Positions 7,603 through 16,052 of a stretch of 64,000 nt of DNA are shown here, one piece after another. Origin of the DNA: Rhizobium sp. CF122 (GTDB lineage: Bacteria > Pseudomonadota > Alphaproteobacteria > Rhizobiales > Rhizobiaceae); NCBI RefSeq assembly GCF_000282035.1, contig NZ_AKKA01000083.1:57716-121715 (forward strand), in the 5' to 3' direction. Every line of letters begins with the position of its first letter. The first letter of the stretch is position 1. A program made the translations under genes and the position numbers. The notes under the pieces are model-generated. The model saw nothing but the letters and a program-made list of their open reading frames with translations. It did no database searches and was not told the origin of the DNA.

Positions 7603-9102
7603 ATGCCCGACCGACCAGCCGTCCTCACCAAAAGAACGCTCGACAAGGATCTCGACAAGCTTACGCATGTCGAGGATGCGACGAAATTCGTGTCGCGCAA
7701 ACTGGTGGCCCCTGGCCTCGGGCTGATCTTCCTCGGACTGGCCATGCTTTTTGCCGGCGTTTACGTCTTTGACCGGCCAAGCGCGGTGCTCGTGGTCGCG
7801 GCGGCGGCGCTTGCCGCCTATATGGCCATGAACATCGGTGCGAACGACGTCACCAACAACGTAGGCGCCGCCGTGGGTGCGCGTGCGATGACGATGGGAC
7901 AAGCGCTTGTCATCGCAGCAATCTTCGAAATTCTCGGCGCGACGGTTGCCGGCGGCGAGGTGGTCAAGACGATCTCCTCAAACATCGTGGACGCGGTGCA
8001 GGTGCCGCCGGGGACGCTCAGCTGGATCATGATGGCGGCATTGATGGCCGCCGCTTTATGGATCAACCTCGCGACCTGGATGAACGCGCCGGTATCGACC
8101 ACGCATGCGATTGTCGGCGCGGTGATCGGCGCGGGTATCGGCGCGGTCGGTCCCGAGCCGGTGAACTGGCGGGTGATGATCGAGATCACGTCGGCTTGGG
8201 TGACCTCCCCCCTGTTGGGCGGCGTGATCGCCGCCGGCCTCCTTTTCATGGTGAAAACCCTGATCATCTACCGCGAAGACAAGATTGCCGCAGCGCGACG
8301 TTGGGTGCCCATCCTGATCGCGATGATGGTCGGCGGCTTTTCGTCCTACATGATGCTGCAGCTTCAAGCGCCAAGCGAATTCTCCACGCTGACCATCCTC
8401 CTGTTCGGGGTCGCGGCCGGCTTCATCGGATGGGCCGCGGCGCGGTCATTCGTTCTACGGCAGGCCGTAGAGCTCGAAAACCGTAACAGCTCGCTGCGTG
8501 TGCTGTTTCAAATCCCGTTGATTGGCTCAGCTGCGTTGCTCTCCTTTGCGCATGGCGCCAATGACGTGTCCAATGCCGTCGGGCCGCTTTCGGCAATCGT
8601 GCGCGCGGTCGGCGGATCCGCAGAGGGTGCAGTGGACCAGCCTCCGATCTGGGTGTTGCTGATCGGCGCCTTCGGTATCTCCGTTGGACTGTTGCTCTTC
8701 GGGCCACGCCTGATCCGGCTGGTCGGTGAGCAGATCACCAAGCTCAACCCGATGCGGGCCTATTGCGTGGCGCTGTCAACGGCCTTCACCGTCATCGTAG
8801 CCTCATGGCTCGGCATGCCGGTTAGTACGACGCATATCGCCGTCGGTTCCGTGTTCGGCGTCGGCTTCTTCCGTGAGTGGTATACGCGGCATTCGAAACG
8901 CCGTATCGAATACATACGCCGCAGGGCAGAGAGCTGGGCGCTCGACGAACCGGAAGATCCAAACACGCACGAGGTTCGCCGCCGCTATCTCGTCCGCCGA
9001 TCGCATTTCATGACGATTATCGCCGCCTGGGTCATCACCGTGCCGGCCTCCGCAGCGCTTGCAGCCATCCTCTATTGGGTTATGTTCGCGCTCTTTGTTT
9101 GA
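7603..9102 (+). CDS. pit: Inorganic phosphate transporter, PiT family
   Basis: This 499-aa membrane protein has about ten hydrophobic segments and the duplicated PiT signature, seen as GANDVTNNVGAAVG in the first half and AHGANDVSNAVGPLSAI in the second. Each half also has a VSTTHAIVG/VSTTHIAVG motif. An arginine-rich loop (about residues 415-460) lies before the final membrane segments. It imports phosphate, or metal-phosphate, with protons. Rhizobial Pit is often encoded behind a DUF47 gene; here a NUDIX hydrolase takes that place. rsmE follows after 13 bp. Confidence 0.93.
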   Translation: MPDRPAVLTKRTLDKDLDKLTHVEDATKFVSRKLVAPGLGLIFLGLAMLFAGVYVFDRPSAVLVVAAAALAAYMAMNIGANDVTNNVGAAVGARAMTMGQALVIAAIFEILGATVAGGEVVKTISSNIVDAVQVPPGTLSWIMMAALMAAALWINLATWMNAPVSTTHAIVGAVIGAGIGAVGPEPVNWRVMIEITSAWVTSPLLGGVIAAGLLFMVKTLIIYREDKIAAARRWVPILIAMMVGGFSSYMMLQLQAPSEFSTLTILLFGVAAGFIGWAAARSFVLRQAVELENRNSSLRVLFQIPLIGSAALLSFAHGANDVSNAVGPLSAIVRAVGGSAEGAVDQPPIWVLLIGAFGISVGLLLFGPRLIRLVGEQITKLNPMRAYCVALSTAFTVIVASWLGMPVSTTHIAVGSVFGVGFFREWYTRHSKRRIEYIRRRAESWALDEPEDPNTHEVRRRYLVRRSHFMTIIAAWVITVPASAALAAILYWVMFALFV

Positions 9103-9115
9103 GCAGGACTTTTCA

Positions 9116-9853
9116 ATGCGCGCCAATTTTCGGATGCAAAGGTTGTTTGTGGACGCCCCCCTCGCTGCCGGAACAACCGTGGAGACGACGGCAGATCACT
9201 TCAACTATCTCGCTAACGTGCTGCGTATGGCCGAGGGCGTCGAGTTGCTTGTCTTCAACGGCCGCGACGGCGAGTGGAAGGCGCGTCTCACCTTTCCGAC
9301 GCGAAAGCGTATTGTGCTGATTGCCGAGGAGCAGACGCGGCCGCAGCCTGTTCCCTCCGACCTGCACTATCTCTTTGCTCCCCTGAAGGTCGGGCGCCTG
9401 GACTACCTAGTGCAGAAGGCAGTGGAGATGGGAGCAGGTGTTCTCCGCCCGGTGATGACCCAACACGTGCAGGGCAAGATTACTAATCTCGATAAGTTGA
9501 AGGCAAATGTCATCGAGGCGGCGGAGCAATGCGGCATACTTGATATCCCTGATGTTGCCGAGCCTGTGAAGCTGTTCGATCTCCTGGACACCTGGCCGAG
9601 CGACCGCCGCATCATCTATTGCGACGAGGGCGACGCAGGGCAGAATCCGCTGCCATTGCTGTCCAAAATCAGCGAGCGAAAGCTGGCCCTCCTCGTCGGC
9701 CCCGAGGGCGGTTTTTCCGAGGAGGAGCGCGCGCGCCTGCGCAGCTTCGATTTCATTACCGCAATCCCGCTCGGGCCGCGGATCCTGCGAGCGGATACAG
9801 CTGCGGTTGCTGCCATGGCTGTCATTCAGGCGTCGATCGGCGACTGGAATTAA
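9116..9853 (+). CDS. rsmE: 16S rRNA (uracil1498-N3)-methyltransferase RsmE
   Basis: I start this at ATG 9116 (MRANFRMQRLFVDAPLAAGT), giving 245 aa, because the family begins with the short MRxFV-type segment; an in-frame start at 9059 would run into the pit gene. It has the N-terminal PUA-like barrel and the SPOUT methyltransferase domain, with the knotted SAM loop seen as LLVGPEGGFSEEE and the C-terminal IPLGPRILRADTAA. It methylates N3 of U1498 in 16S rRNA. It lies 13 bp after pit and is closed by an intrinsic terminator. Confidence 0.93.
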   Translation: MRANFRMQRLFVDAPLAAGTTVETTADHFNYLANVLRMAEGVELLVFNGRDGEWKARLTFPTRKRIVLIAEEQTRPQPVPSDLHYLFAPLKVGRLDYLVQKAVEMGAGVLRPVMTQHVQGKITNLDKLKANVIEAAEQCGILDIPDVAEPVKLFDLLDTWPSDRRIIYCDEGDAGQNPLPLLSKISERKLALLVGPEGGFSEEERARLRSFDFITAIPLGPRILRADTAAVAAMAVIQASIGDWN

Positions 9854-9867
9854 CCTTAGGATCGGTC

Positions 9868-9894
9868 GCTGCCGAAGTAGGCAGCTATTTTTTT
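9868..9894 (+). terminator. Intrinsic terminator after rsmE
   Basis: GCTGCC (9868-9873) and GGCAGC (9880-9885) form a 6-bp stem with a six-base loop, followed by TATTTTTTT. It ends the nudix-pit-rsmE transcript. A second small hairpin, GCCCGG-T6-CCGGGC at 9960-9977, lies just upstream of gshA and could be a leader structure. Confidence 0.75.
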
Positions 9895-10002
9895 GATGGA
9901 CCGTTGAAACAATTTCACTTGCAACATACGTGGGAGCGGTCCTAATCACCCTTCCAATTGCCCGGTTTTTTCCGGGCGCTCTCCCATTGCAGGTAGACTT
10001 GA

Positions 10003-11376
10003 ATGGCTCGCGATACCACCGACCAGACGCCACTCTCTTCGGTTCAGGAGCTGACCGATTATCTTGCTGTGGGAAGCAAGCCGAAAGAAAAATTCCGCAT
10101 CGGCACTGAGCATGAGAAGTTCGCCTTCTTCCGGGCCGACAATAGCCCGGTGCCGTACTTCGGTGAGGCCAGTATTTCGGCGCTGCTCAAAGGTCTGCAG
10201 CAAAAATCCGGCTGGGATCCGATCATGGATGGCGACAACATCATCGGCCTTGGCGAGCCGAAGGGGATGGGCGCCATATCGATCGAGCCCGGCGGCCAGT
10301 TCGAATTATCAGGCGCGCCGTTGGAAACGATCCACGAGACCTGCAAGGAATCGAACGCGCACCTGGCGACATTGCGCGAGATCGCCGAGCCCATGGGCAT
10401 CCGCTTCCTCGGCATCGGCGGCAGCCCCAAATGGACGCTGGCCGAAACACCGGTGATGCCGAAATCCCGCTACGAGATCATGACCCGCTACATGCCGAAG
10501 GTCGGAGCCAAGGGTCTAGACATGATGTATCGCACCTGCACGATCCAGGTGAACCTCGACTTCTCCTCGGAGGCCGACATGCGCAAGAAGATGCGCGTCT
10601 CGATGAAGCTTCAGTCTCTGGCAACCGCCCTCTTTGCCTCCTCGCCCTTTACCGAAAGCAGGCTCAACGGCCTGCTCTCTTGGAGGGGCGATATCTGGCG
10701 TGACACCGATAACAACCGCTCCGGTCTTCTGGACTTCACCTTCCGCGACGACTTCGGTTTTCATGACTATGCCGAATGGGCCCTCGACGTGCCGATGTAT
10801 TTCGTCGTGCGCGACGGGCATTATCACGACTGCACCCATGTTACCTTCCGGCAGTTCATGAACGGCGCACTGAAGGGCGAAATCGCCGCCTGGGAGCCGA
10901 CGATGGGAGACTGGACGAACCATCTCTCGACGCTCTTCCCGGATGTGCGCATGAAGCGCTTCCTCGAGATGCGCGGCGCGGATGGTGGGCCTTGGCGGCG
11001 CATCTGCGGGTTGCCAGCCTTCTGGGTCGGGCTGCTCTATGACGACGCGGCGCTCGAAGATGCCGATATGCTGACCAAGGACTGGACGTTCGACGAGGTC
11101 AACGCCTTGCGCGATGCCGTGCCGGCTCAGGGCTTGAGGGCAAAGTTCCGCGGGCATGAGCTCTACGAGACCGCACGTGAAGTCATCGCCGTTTCGAAGG
11201 CGGGGCTGAGGGCGCGCAACAAGCTCAACAAGGAAGGGCAGGACGAAACCATCTTCCTTTCGCCGCTCGATGAAGTCATGGCGAAGAAGGCGACCTTGGC
11301 CGAGGATCTGCTGGCGCTTTACCATGGCCGCTGGGCTGGTTCGGTAGAGCCCGTCTTCGAAGAGTATCAATACTAA
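10003..11376 (+). CDS. gshA: Glutamate-cysteine ligase (plant/rhizobial type)
   Basis: This 457-aa enzyme joins L-glutamate and L-cysteine with ATP in the first step of glutathione synthesis. It belongs to the GCS2/plant-type class found in rhizobia and plants, not to the E. coli GshA class. Visible family features are IGTEHEKFAFF near residue 32, SIEPGGQFELSG, MYRTCTIQVNLDFSSE, and the C-terminal REVIAVSKAGLRARNKLN block. The length is usual for the class. It is monocistronic: a terminator precedes it, and its stop codon TAA coincides with the edge of a MITE-like palindromic element. Confidence 0.92.
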   Translation: MARDTTDQTPLSSVQELTDYLAVGSKPKEKFRIGTEHEKFAFFRADNSPVPYFGEASISALLKGLQQKSGWDPIMDGDNIIGLGEPKGMGAISIEPGGQFELSGAPLETIHETCKESNAHLATLREIAEPMGIRFLGIGGSPKWTLAETPVMPKSRYEIMTRYMPKVGAKGLDMMYRTCTIQVNLDFSSEADMRKKMRVSMKLQSLATALFASSPFTESRLNGLLSWRGDIWRDTDNNRSGLLDFTFRDDFGFHDYAEWALDVPMYFVVRDGHYHDCTHVTFRQFMNGALKGEIAAWEPTMGDWTNHLSTLFPDVRMKRFLEMRGADGGPWRRICGLPAFWVGLLYDDAALEDADMLTKDWTFDEVNALRDAVPAQGLRAKFRGHELYETAREVIAVSKAGLRARNKLNKEGQDETIFLSPLDEVMAKKATLAEDLLALYHGRWAGSVEPVFEEYQY

Positions 11377-11640
11377 AGCCAGGACCTACTAAATTCATCC
11401 GTCTGTTTGACGGCATGGGATTGGATGGAGGTAAGCAAGCGCAAGGCAAGGCTTGTAGCCTTGGCGAGCATTGCTTGCGATCAGACGGCCCATGCCGCCT
11501 AACCCGAAGGGCGAGACGGATTTTGCCCCTGACTGCTTCGGAAAGACTTGAAAGTGGTAGGGCACTTCCGACGCCTATCCTTCTTGTCGAAAACAAAATC
11601 CGTCACGCAGAATGGATGAATTTAGTAGGTCCTGACCCTA
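11374..11640. mobile_element. MITE-like palindromic intergenic element with TA ends
   Basis: A 21-bp perfect inverted repeat (11380-11400 and 11614-11634) bounds a 213-bp interior. Each end continues outward by four imperfect bases to a TA dinucleotide (11374-11375 and 11639-11640), giving termini of the form TARRGYCAGGACC. Two further dyads lie inside: CGGCATGGG/CCCATGCCG (11411-11419, 11489-11497) and GACGGATTTTG/CAAAATCCGTC (11515-11525, 11594-11604). No transposase is encoded. The pattern fits a non-autonomous element mobilised by a TA-targeting transposase, or a rhizobial intergenic mosaic repeat. The gshA stop codon overlaps its left TA. Confidence 0.65.
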
Positions 11641-11726
11641 AGCCCTTCTGCAAAAAGCGGTTTGCGCATTCCTTTTTCCGGCTATAGTGACGCAATTAAG
11701 CGTTGCGAACCGGGAAGGGGATTTCC

Positions 11727-12590
11727 ATGTTGCCACTCTTCGACATGATCATGCAGGCCCAGAACGGCGCGGCGATGGATGCAGTCTCCAAGCAGTTCAA
11801 TCTTGCCCAGGAGCAGACCGCCAAGGCGATGGCGGCGCTGATGCCGGCATTTTCCGCCGGCCTGAAGCGGAGCACCAGCAGCCCTTACGACTTTATGGGG
11901 CTGATGCAGGCGGTCGCCTCCGGCAACTATGCCAAATATTTCGAGGACATGAGCAAGGCTTTCACGCCGCAGGGGATATCGGACGGCAACAACATCCTTG
12001 CGCAGCTGTTCGGCTCCAAAGAGGTCTCGCGCGCGGTGGCTGCGCAGGCGGCCCAGATGACGGGAATCGGACAGGAAATCTACAAACAGATGCTGCCCGT
12101 GATGGCCGATACGCTGATGGGTGGTCTGTTCAAGCAGTCGATGGGGCAGATGACGACCCCCGTCAATCCGTTCGTCAACACGGCGATGGGCGAAACCATC
12201 CAGAAATGGCTCGAAAGTACCGGCTTCGCGCCGAAGCAGAAGCCTACCCCCGAGCCAAGTATCTTCGACAACCCTTTCACCCAGGCCATGCAGCTGATGT
12301 TCGGCATGCAGAAGCCGGAGGCCGAGAAGACGGTCACTAACCCGTTTTTCGACAACCCGTTCGCAAAGACCTTTCAGGACATGATGGGCTCGCTTGGAAA
12401 GCCGGTCGAGCCGAAAGCAGCCGAAGCTCAGAAGGAGCAGGCGAAAGCGGAGACGGAAAGCTACATGGACATGCTGAACAGCATGTTCGACAGCGGGCTC
12501 GAGGTGCAGAAGAACTACCAGAAAAGCATGGAAGCGATCTTCGAAACCTATATGCCTAAGACGCCTTCCTCCACGCCTCCAAAGGCATAA
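11727..12590 (+). CDS. DUF937-domain protein
   Basis: I start at ATG 11727 (MLPLFDMIMQAQNGAAMDAV) with GGGAAGGGG upstream, giving 287 aa; a TTG start eight codons earlier is less likely. Residues 1 to about 135 carry the DUF937 signature of short amphipathic helices (KQFNLAQEQTAKAMAALMP, GNNILAQLFGSKEV). The C-terminal half is rich in Pro/Lys/Glu and Met and ends in a predicted helical tail. The function of the family is not established. No operon partner is evident. Confidence 0.75.
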   Translation: MLPLFDMIMQAQNGAAMDAVSKQFNLAQEQTAKAMAALMPAFSAGLKRSTSSPYDFMGLMQAVASGNYAKYFEDMSKAFTPQGISDGNNILAQLFGSKEVSRAVAAQAAQMTGIGQEIYKQMLPVMADTLMGGLFKQSMGQMTTPVNPFVNTAMGETIQKWLESTGFAPKQKPTPEPSIFDNPFTQAMQLMFGMQKPEAEKTVTNPFFDNPFAKTFQDMMGSLGKPVEPKAAEAQKEQAKAETESYMDMLNSMFDSGLEVQKNYQKSMEAIFETYMPKTPSSTPPKA

Positions 12591-12627
12591 AAAAACCCGG
12601 AGACGGCTGGGAGGCCGGTCACCGGGC
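12588..12627 (+). terminator. Weak hairpin between the DUF937 gene and the convergent DUF1127 gene
   Basis: A CCCGG/CCGGG stem (12596-12600 and about 12622-12626) follows a run of A residues in this convergent gap. The A-run would read as a T-run on the minus strand, so it could serve the DUF1127 transcript coming from the right. The stem is short and loop-rich. Confidence 0.3.
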
Positions 12628-12676
12628 AAGAGGCAGGGCTATTGGCTATCACCCTGCGGGGAAATCTGAGCCGGCC

Positions 12677-12976
12677 TTAATCCTTTCGGGACCGGAAGAG
12701 CGACTTAGGTCCACGATTGCGCGCGGAACGCGTCAGGTGCTCCGACGGATCTTCAAAGAAGGTGGACGCCAGGAACGCCGAGGTCAGATCGGCCCTGGTA
12801 AGGCCGATATCCCTCAATTGCTTGTCATCGAGATCGTGCAGCCGGTTGATCTCCATACGGTTGCGGAACACGCGCAGTACGGATGACAACGTTGCAAAGC
12901 CATTTGCGAGACGCTGGGAGAACGTCGGGGTGGTCTGGCTGCAGTCGAGTTCGAGTATCCGGTCTGTCGTGCGCAT
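12677..12976 (-). CDS. DUF1127 small arginine-rich protein
   Basis: Read from ATG 12976 (MRTTDRILELDCS) this is 99 aa, with GAAAGGATCAACC giving a good ribosome site; the longer open frame to 13111 has no family support. The core RMEINRLHDLDDKQLRDIGLTR is the DUF1127 (YjiS-like) motif, which recurs in many small alphaproteobacterial proteins. Family members in Agrobacterium have been linked to RNA metabolism and phosphate/carbon responses; a specific role here is unknown. It is divergent from the LysR gene at 13166. Confidence 0.8.
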   Translation of the reverse strand: MRTTDRILELDCSQTTPTFSQRLANGFATLSSVLRVFRNRMEINRLHDLDDKQLRDIGLTRADLTSAFLASTFFEDPSEHLTRSARNRGPKSLFRSRKD

Positions 12977-13165
12977 GGTTGATCCTTTCATTGGCGCGCA
13001 ACAACCCACCCCTCCCGCGAGTTCGAGCGGGAAGGCATCGGGTTGAAATCGGAGCGGACAGGCAGGGTGTCTGTCCTTCACTTTGCTTGATTTGCACCCC
13101 GAAGATGCCAAACACCTATTGATCAGTCCAACGAATGTTTCTAATGATTATCATCAGAGAACTTT

Positions 13166-14134
13166 ATGGGTGAACTCATGACCGCGCCTCTTGATATTGA
13201 TCAGTTGCAGACCTTCATCGCGATTGTCGATTCCGGCAGCTTCACCAAGGCCGCCGACAGGGTCTACAAGACGCAATCGGCCGTTTCCATGCAGATGCGG
13301 CGGCTGGAAGAGCGCATTGGCAAGCAGCTTTTCATCAAGGACGGCCGCGGCAACCGCCTGACCGCCGAGGGCGAAAAGCTGTTGAACTATGCGCGGCGCA
13401 TCATTCGCCTCAACAATGAGGCGATCGCGGCCTTCGACGACAATCGTCTCGAGGGCACGCTGCGCATCGGCACACCCGATGACTACGCCGACCGCTACAT
13501 GCCGGAGATCATCGGCCGTTTCGCCAAGACACACCCGAACGTCGAGCTCTATATCGTCTGCGAGCCCTCCGTGGGTCTCGCCGAGCGCATGAATCGCGGC
13601 GAACTCGACATCGCGCTGGTGACACACAATCCGCGCGAGCGCATGTCGGATGTCGTGCGAACGGAACCGCTCTGCTGGGTCGGCTCGGCCAACCATCCCA
13701 TCCGTGACGACGCGCCGGTGCCGCTCGCCGTCGGTCGTCGCGACTGCCAGTGGCGCCAGCTCGCCTGCTCTGCGCTCGATGCGGTCGGGCGCGAGCACCA
13801 GATCCTGTTCACCAGTTGGTCGTGCACCGTCGTCGCGGCCGCAGTGCTTGCCGGCATGGCCGTTTCGGTCATGCCAGAATCGGCGCTGCGTACGGGGATG
13901 AAGGTCCTGAGCCAGGCAGACGGTTTCCCTGCCCTGCCCCCTGTTCAGATCGGCATCATGAAGCGGCCGGGTGTGTCGATCTCACTGATGAACGCTATTA
14001 CCGCGCATATCACCGCCTGCCTCGACAACATCACGCCCGCCGTCGTCGACGACAATCTCGAGCCTGAGGTGAAGAATGCCTATGGGCGGGTGCAACCCCG
14101 CCTCAAGATCGCCAACATCGTACCGAGCTGGTAG
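13166..14134 (+). CDS. LysR-family transcriptional regulator
   Basis: This 322-aa LysR protein starts MGELMTAPLDIDQLQTFIAI; the inner ATG at 13178 is equally possible. The helix-turn-helix (AADRVYKTQSAVSMQMRRL, about residues 27-46) is followed by an effector domain. It resembles LrhA/HexA-type regulators in its start and in PDDYADRYMPEIIGRF. A sequence TAATGATTATCATCA at 13142-13156, just upstream, looks like part of a Fur/Mur-type box, which would tie it to metal status; that is weak. The regulatory target is not apparent from its neighbours. Confidence 0.82.
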   Translation: MGELMTAPLDIDQLQTFIAIVDSGSFTKAADRVYKTQSAVSMQMRRLEERIGKQLFIKDGRGNRLTAEGEKLLNYARRIIRLNNEAIAAFDDNRLEGTLRIGTPDDYADRYMPEIIGRFAKTHPNVELYIVCEPSVGLAERMNRGELDIALVTHNPRERMSDVVRTEPLCWVGSANHPIRDDAPVPLAVGRRDCQWRQLACSALDAVGREHQILFTSWSCTVVAAAVLAGMAVSVMPESALRTGMKVLSQADGFPALPPVQIGIMKRPGVSISLMNAITAHITACLDNITPAVVDDNLEPEVKNAYGRVQPRLKIANIVPSW

Positions 14135-14137
14135 ACG

Positions 14138-14770
14138 TCACGCAGCAGCCGGCGAGAGGAAAGCCTTGCGGATCACGCGCTTCCACTCGTCGAGAATGCG
14201 TCTGGCAAGCGAGTCCTCGCTGACGACGGCAAGGCGGATCGAGGCCCCTAGCAGGTGGCTGAACAGATAGCTACGGGCCTGCATGTCGGCTACCGAGAGT
14301 TCCGGTGCGACGCGGCGGACGGTATCCTGGAAAATGTCCGCAATCCGCTTGCTGTGCTCGATGTTGAGGCGCAGCAGATCGTGATCGGTTTCAGTGCCCA
14401 TCCAGATACCGAGATAGGCGGCATCGTTGCGGTAGTCGTCATAGTGCCAGTCAATCGTGGCGGCGAGTACCTCGAGCGCATGGTCGACGGAGTGCACAGA
14501 CGCAAAGGCATCGGCTATCCGCGTCTGGATCGTCAATGCCTGGCGGTCAAAGAGAGCTTTGACGATCGCGGCCTTCTCGGGAAAATATTGATAGACGGAG
14601 CCGATCGGCACCTTGGCGGCGACGGCCAGTTCCGTCATCCGCATGGCGCTCACACCCTTCTCGGCAATGATTGCTGCAGCAGCCGACAAGATGAGGTCGA
14701 GCCTCTGAATACTGCGTTCCTGTTTCGGCTTCCGGCGGAGGCCAATACGATCCAAACTTCCGACCTTCAT
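14138..14770 (-). CDS. TetR-family transcriptional regulator
   Basis: I start at ATG 14770 (MKVGSLDRIGLRRKPKQERS), giving 210 aa; the frame stays open to 14851. The TetR helix-turn-helix is plain: RLDLILSAAAAIIAEKGV, then MTELAVAAKVPIGSVYQYFP (about residues 17-63). The rest is a helical ligand domain. It is convergent with the LysR gene ending at 14134 (3 bp apart), so it has no obvious operon partner. It could regulate itself or genes to its right. Confidence 0.8.
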   Translation of the reverse strand: MKVGSLDRIGLRRKPKQERSIQRLDLILSAAAAIIAEKGVSAMRMTELAVAAKVPIGSVYQYFPEKAAIVKALFDRQALTIQTRIADAFASVHSVDHALEVLAATIDWHYDDYRNDAAYLGIWMGTETDHDLLRLNIEHSKRIADIFQDTVRRVAPELSVADMQARSYLFSHLLGASIRLAVVSEDSLARRILDEWKRVIRKAFLSPAAA

Positions 14771-14901
14771 GTCGTTCCCATTTGTTCTATTTGAAGCGAC
14801 GGAGTGGTTCATGCCGGCGCCATTTGGCCGATATGACATGCAGGTCTTCACGACTCGTAAACGAGATAGATCGGATTGTCTGGATTGGGAAAAGTATAAA
14901 A

Positions 14902-14926
14902 AAATCGGGGTGATACGCCCCGATTT
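14902..14926 (-). terminator. Intrinsic terminator reading leftwards
   Basis: AAATCGGGG (14902-14910) pairs with CCCCGATTT (14918-14926 region) around a 7-base loop. The A-run just before it (14897-14904) becomes a T-run after the hairpin on the minus strand. It would end a minus-strand transcript coming from the small open frame at 14948-15109. This is the main support for transcription of that stretch. Confidence 0.7.
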
Positions 14927-14947
14927 GGCCAGCTTCCGACTGCGAAC

Positions 14948-15109
14948 TTACTCGGCTGCCTCCGGCTCAGCACTGATCGCGGCGATCTTATAGCCGTCCT
15001 GGACGCACGCGCGATTAGCATCCGCTTGGGCGCGCTTGAAGTGTGCCTGTTGATGATTGTCGCCCCGCACCACCGGAATGGTTGTCCATTGACCTTCGAT
15101 AATCTCCAG
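14948..15109 (-). CDS. Possible small protein upstream of oxyR, unusual start
   Basis: On the minus strand an open frame ends at 14948 with the sequence VQDGYKIAAISAEPEAAE and stop TAA, 22 bases before a strong intrinsic terminator. Upstream it reads QAHFKRAQADANRACVQDGY, which has normal rhizobial codon use. No ATG lies in frame before a stop. A CTG at 15109 would give 53 aa and a GTG at 15073 would give 41 aa. It is divergent from oxyR. It may be a real small protein or the tail of a decayed gene. No family is recognised. Confidence 0.4.
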   Translation of the reverse strand: MEIIEGQWTTIPVVRGDNHQQAHFKRAQADANRACVQDGYKIAAISAEPEAAE

Positions 15110-15146
15110 TCGTATTCATTAAGAGATTCGATTGGAAGAAATTATC

Positions 15147-16052
15147 ATGCTGACACTTCGACAGATGCGCTACTTCGATGCGCTGGCAACGACGCGCCAT
15201 TTTGGCCGCGCCGCCGAAATGGTCCACATCAGCCAGCCCGCGCTGTCGACCCAGATCATGGAGATGGAAGAGTATCTCGGCGCCAAACTCGTCGAGCGCA
15301 CCCGTCAGAATACTATTCTGACGCCGAAAGGCGAAGAGGTGCTGCACTACGCCCGCGCCATCCTGCATCAAGTCGACCTGCTCGAGCAGACGGCCCGAAA
15401 AGGCGGCGGAACACTTGAAGGTCTGATCCGCATCGGAATTATTCCCACCGTCGCGCCTTACCTCGTCCCGCAGTTCGTGCCACATCTGCGCAAGACATAC
15501 CCCAGCGTCGAGGTGGAGCTACGGGAGGCGGTAACCGATCGACTGATGGCAGATCTTCTGACAGGGAAACTGGATGCCGTGATCGCGGCGTTGCCGCTCG
15601 ACATCGAAGGCATCCAGACGCGGCCGCTCTTCACCGACCGCTTCTTCATGGCCGTGGCCGACAACGGCGAGGCGGTGCTGATGTCACCGCTGACCGAGCA
15701 TGAGGTTAATGTGGACCGCCTCCTGCTGCTCGAGGAGGGACATTGCCTACGCGATCAGGCGCTCGCCGTCTGCAGCGCCGGCAAGCGCAGCCTTGTGAAC
15801 TTCGGCGCGACGTCGATGGCGACGTTGCTGCAGATGGTGTCGCACGACATGGGCATGACGCTCATTCCTGAAATGGCCATTCCGACGGAGACCAGTCGCA
15901 ATTCGATCCGCATCGTCCCGTTTGCCGACCCGCAGCCGTCGCGCGAGATCGGCCTCGCCTGGCGGCGTAGCAATCATCGTGGCAAGGAGATGGAGGCGCT
16001 GGCAGAGGCGATCATCGCTGTCGCCCCTGCCCCGCACGAATTGGCCGCCTGA
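15147..16052 (+). CDS. oxyR: Hydrogen-peroxide-responsive regulator OxyR
   Basis: Read from ATG 15147 (MLTLRQMRYFDALATTRHFG) this is 301 aa, a LysR-family regulator. The redox motif GHCLRDQALAVC carries cysteines at residues 200 and 209, matching C199 and C208 of E. coli OxyR, which form the activating disulfide with peroxide. The helix-turn-helix is HFGRAAEMVHISQPALSTQI. In many rhizobia oxyR is divergent from a catalase gene. Here the divergent side has only a small open frame, and the downstream gene is a convergent dienelactone hydrolase. Confidence 0.92.
   Translation: MLTLRQMRYFDALATTRHFGRAAEMVHISQPALSTQIMEMEEYLGAKLVERTRQNTILTPKGEEVLHYARAILHQVDLLEQTARKGGGTLEGLIRIGIIPTVAPYLVPQFVPHLRKTYPSVEVELREAVTDRLMADLLTGKLDAVIAALPLDIEGIQTRPLFTDRFFMAVADNGEAVLMSPLTEHEVNVDRLLLLEEGHCLRDQALAVCSAGKRSLVNFGATSMATLLQMVSHDMGMTLIPEMAIPTETSRNSIRIVPFADPQPSREIGLAWRRSNHRGKEMEALAEAIIAVAPAPHELAA

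Noticed and set aside
13142..13156. Fur-type box upstream of the LysR gene
   Set aside because: Only part of the consensus is present and the sequence is short and AT-rich; kept only as a remark.
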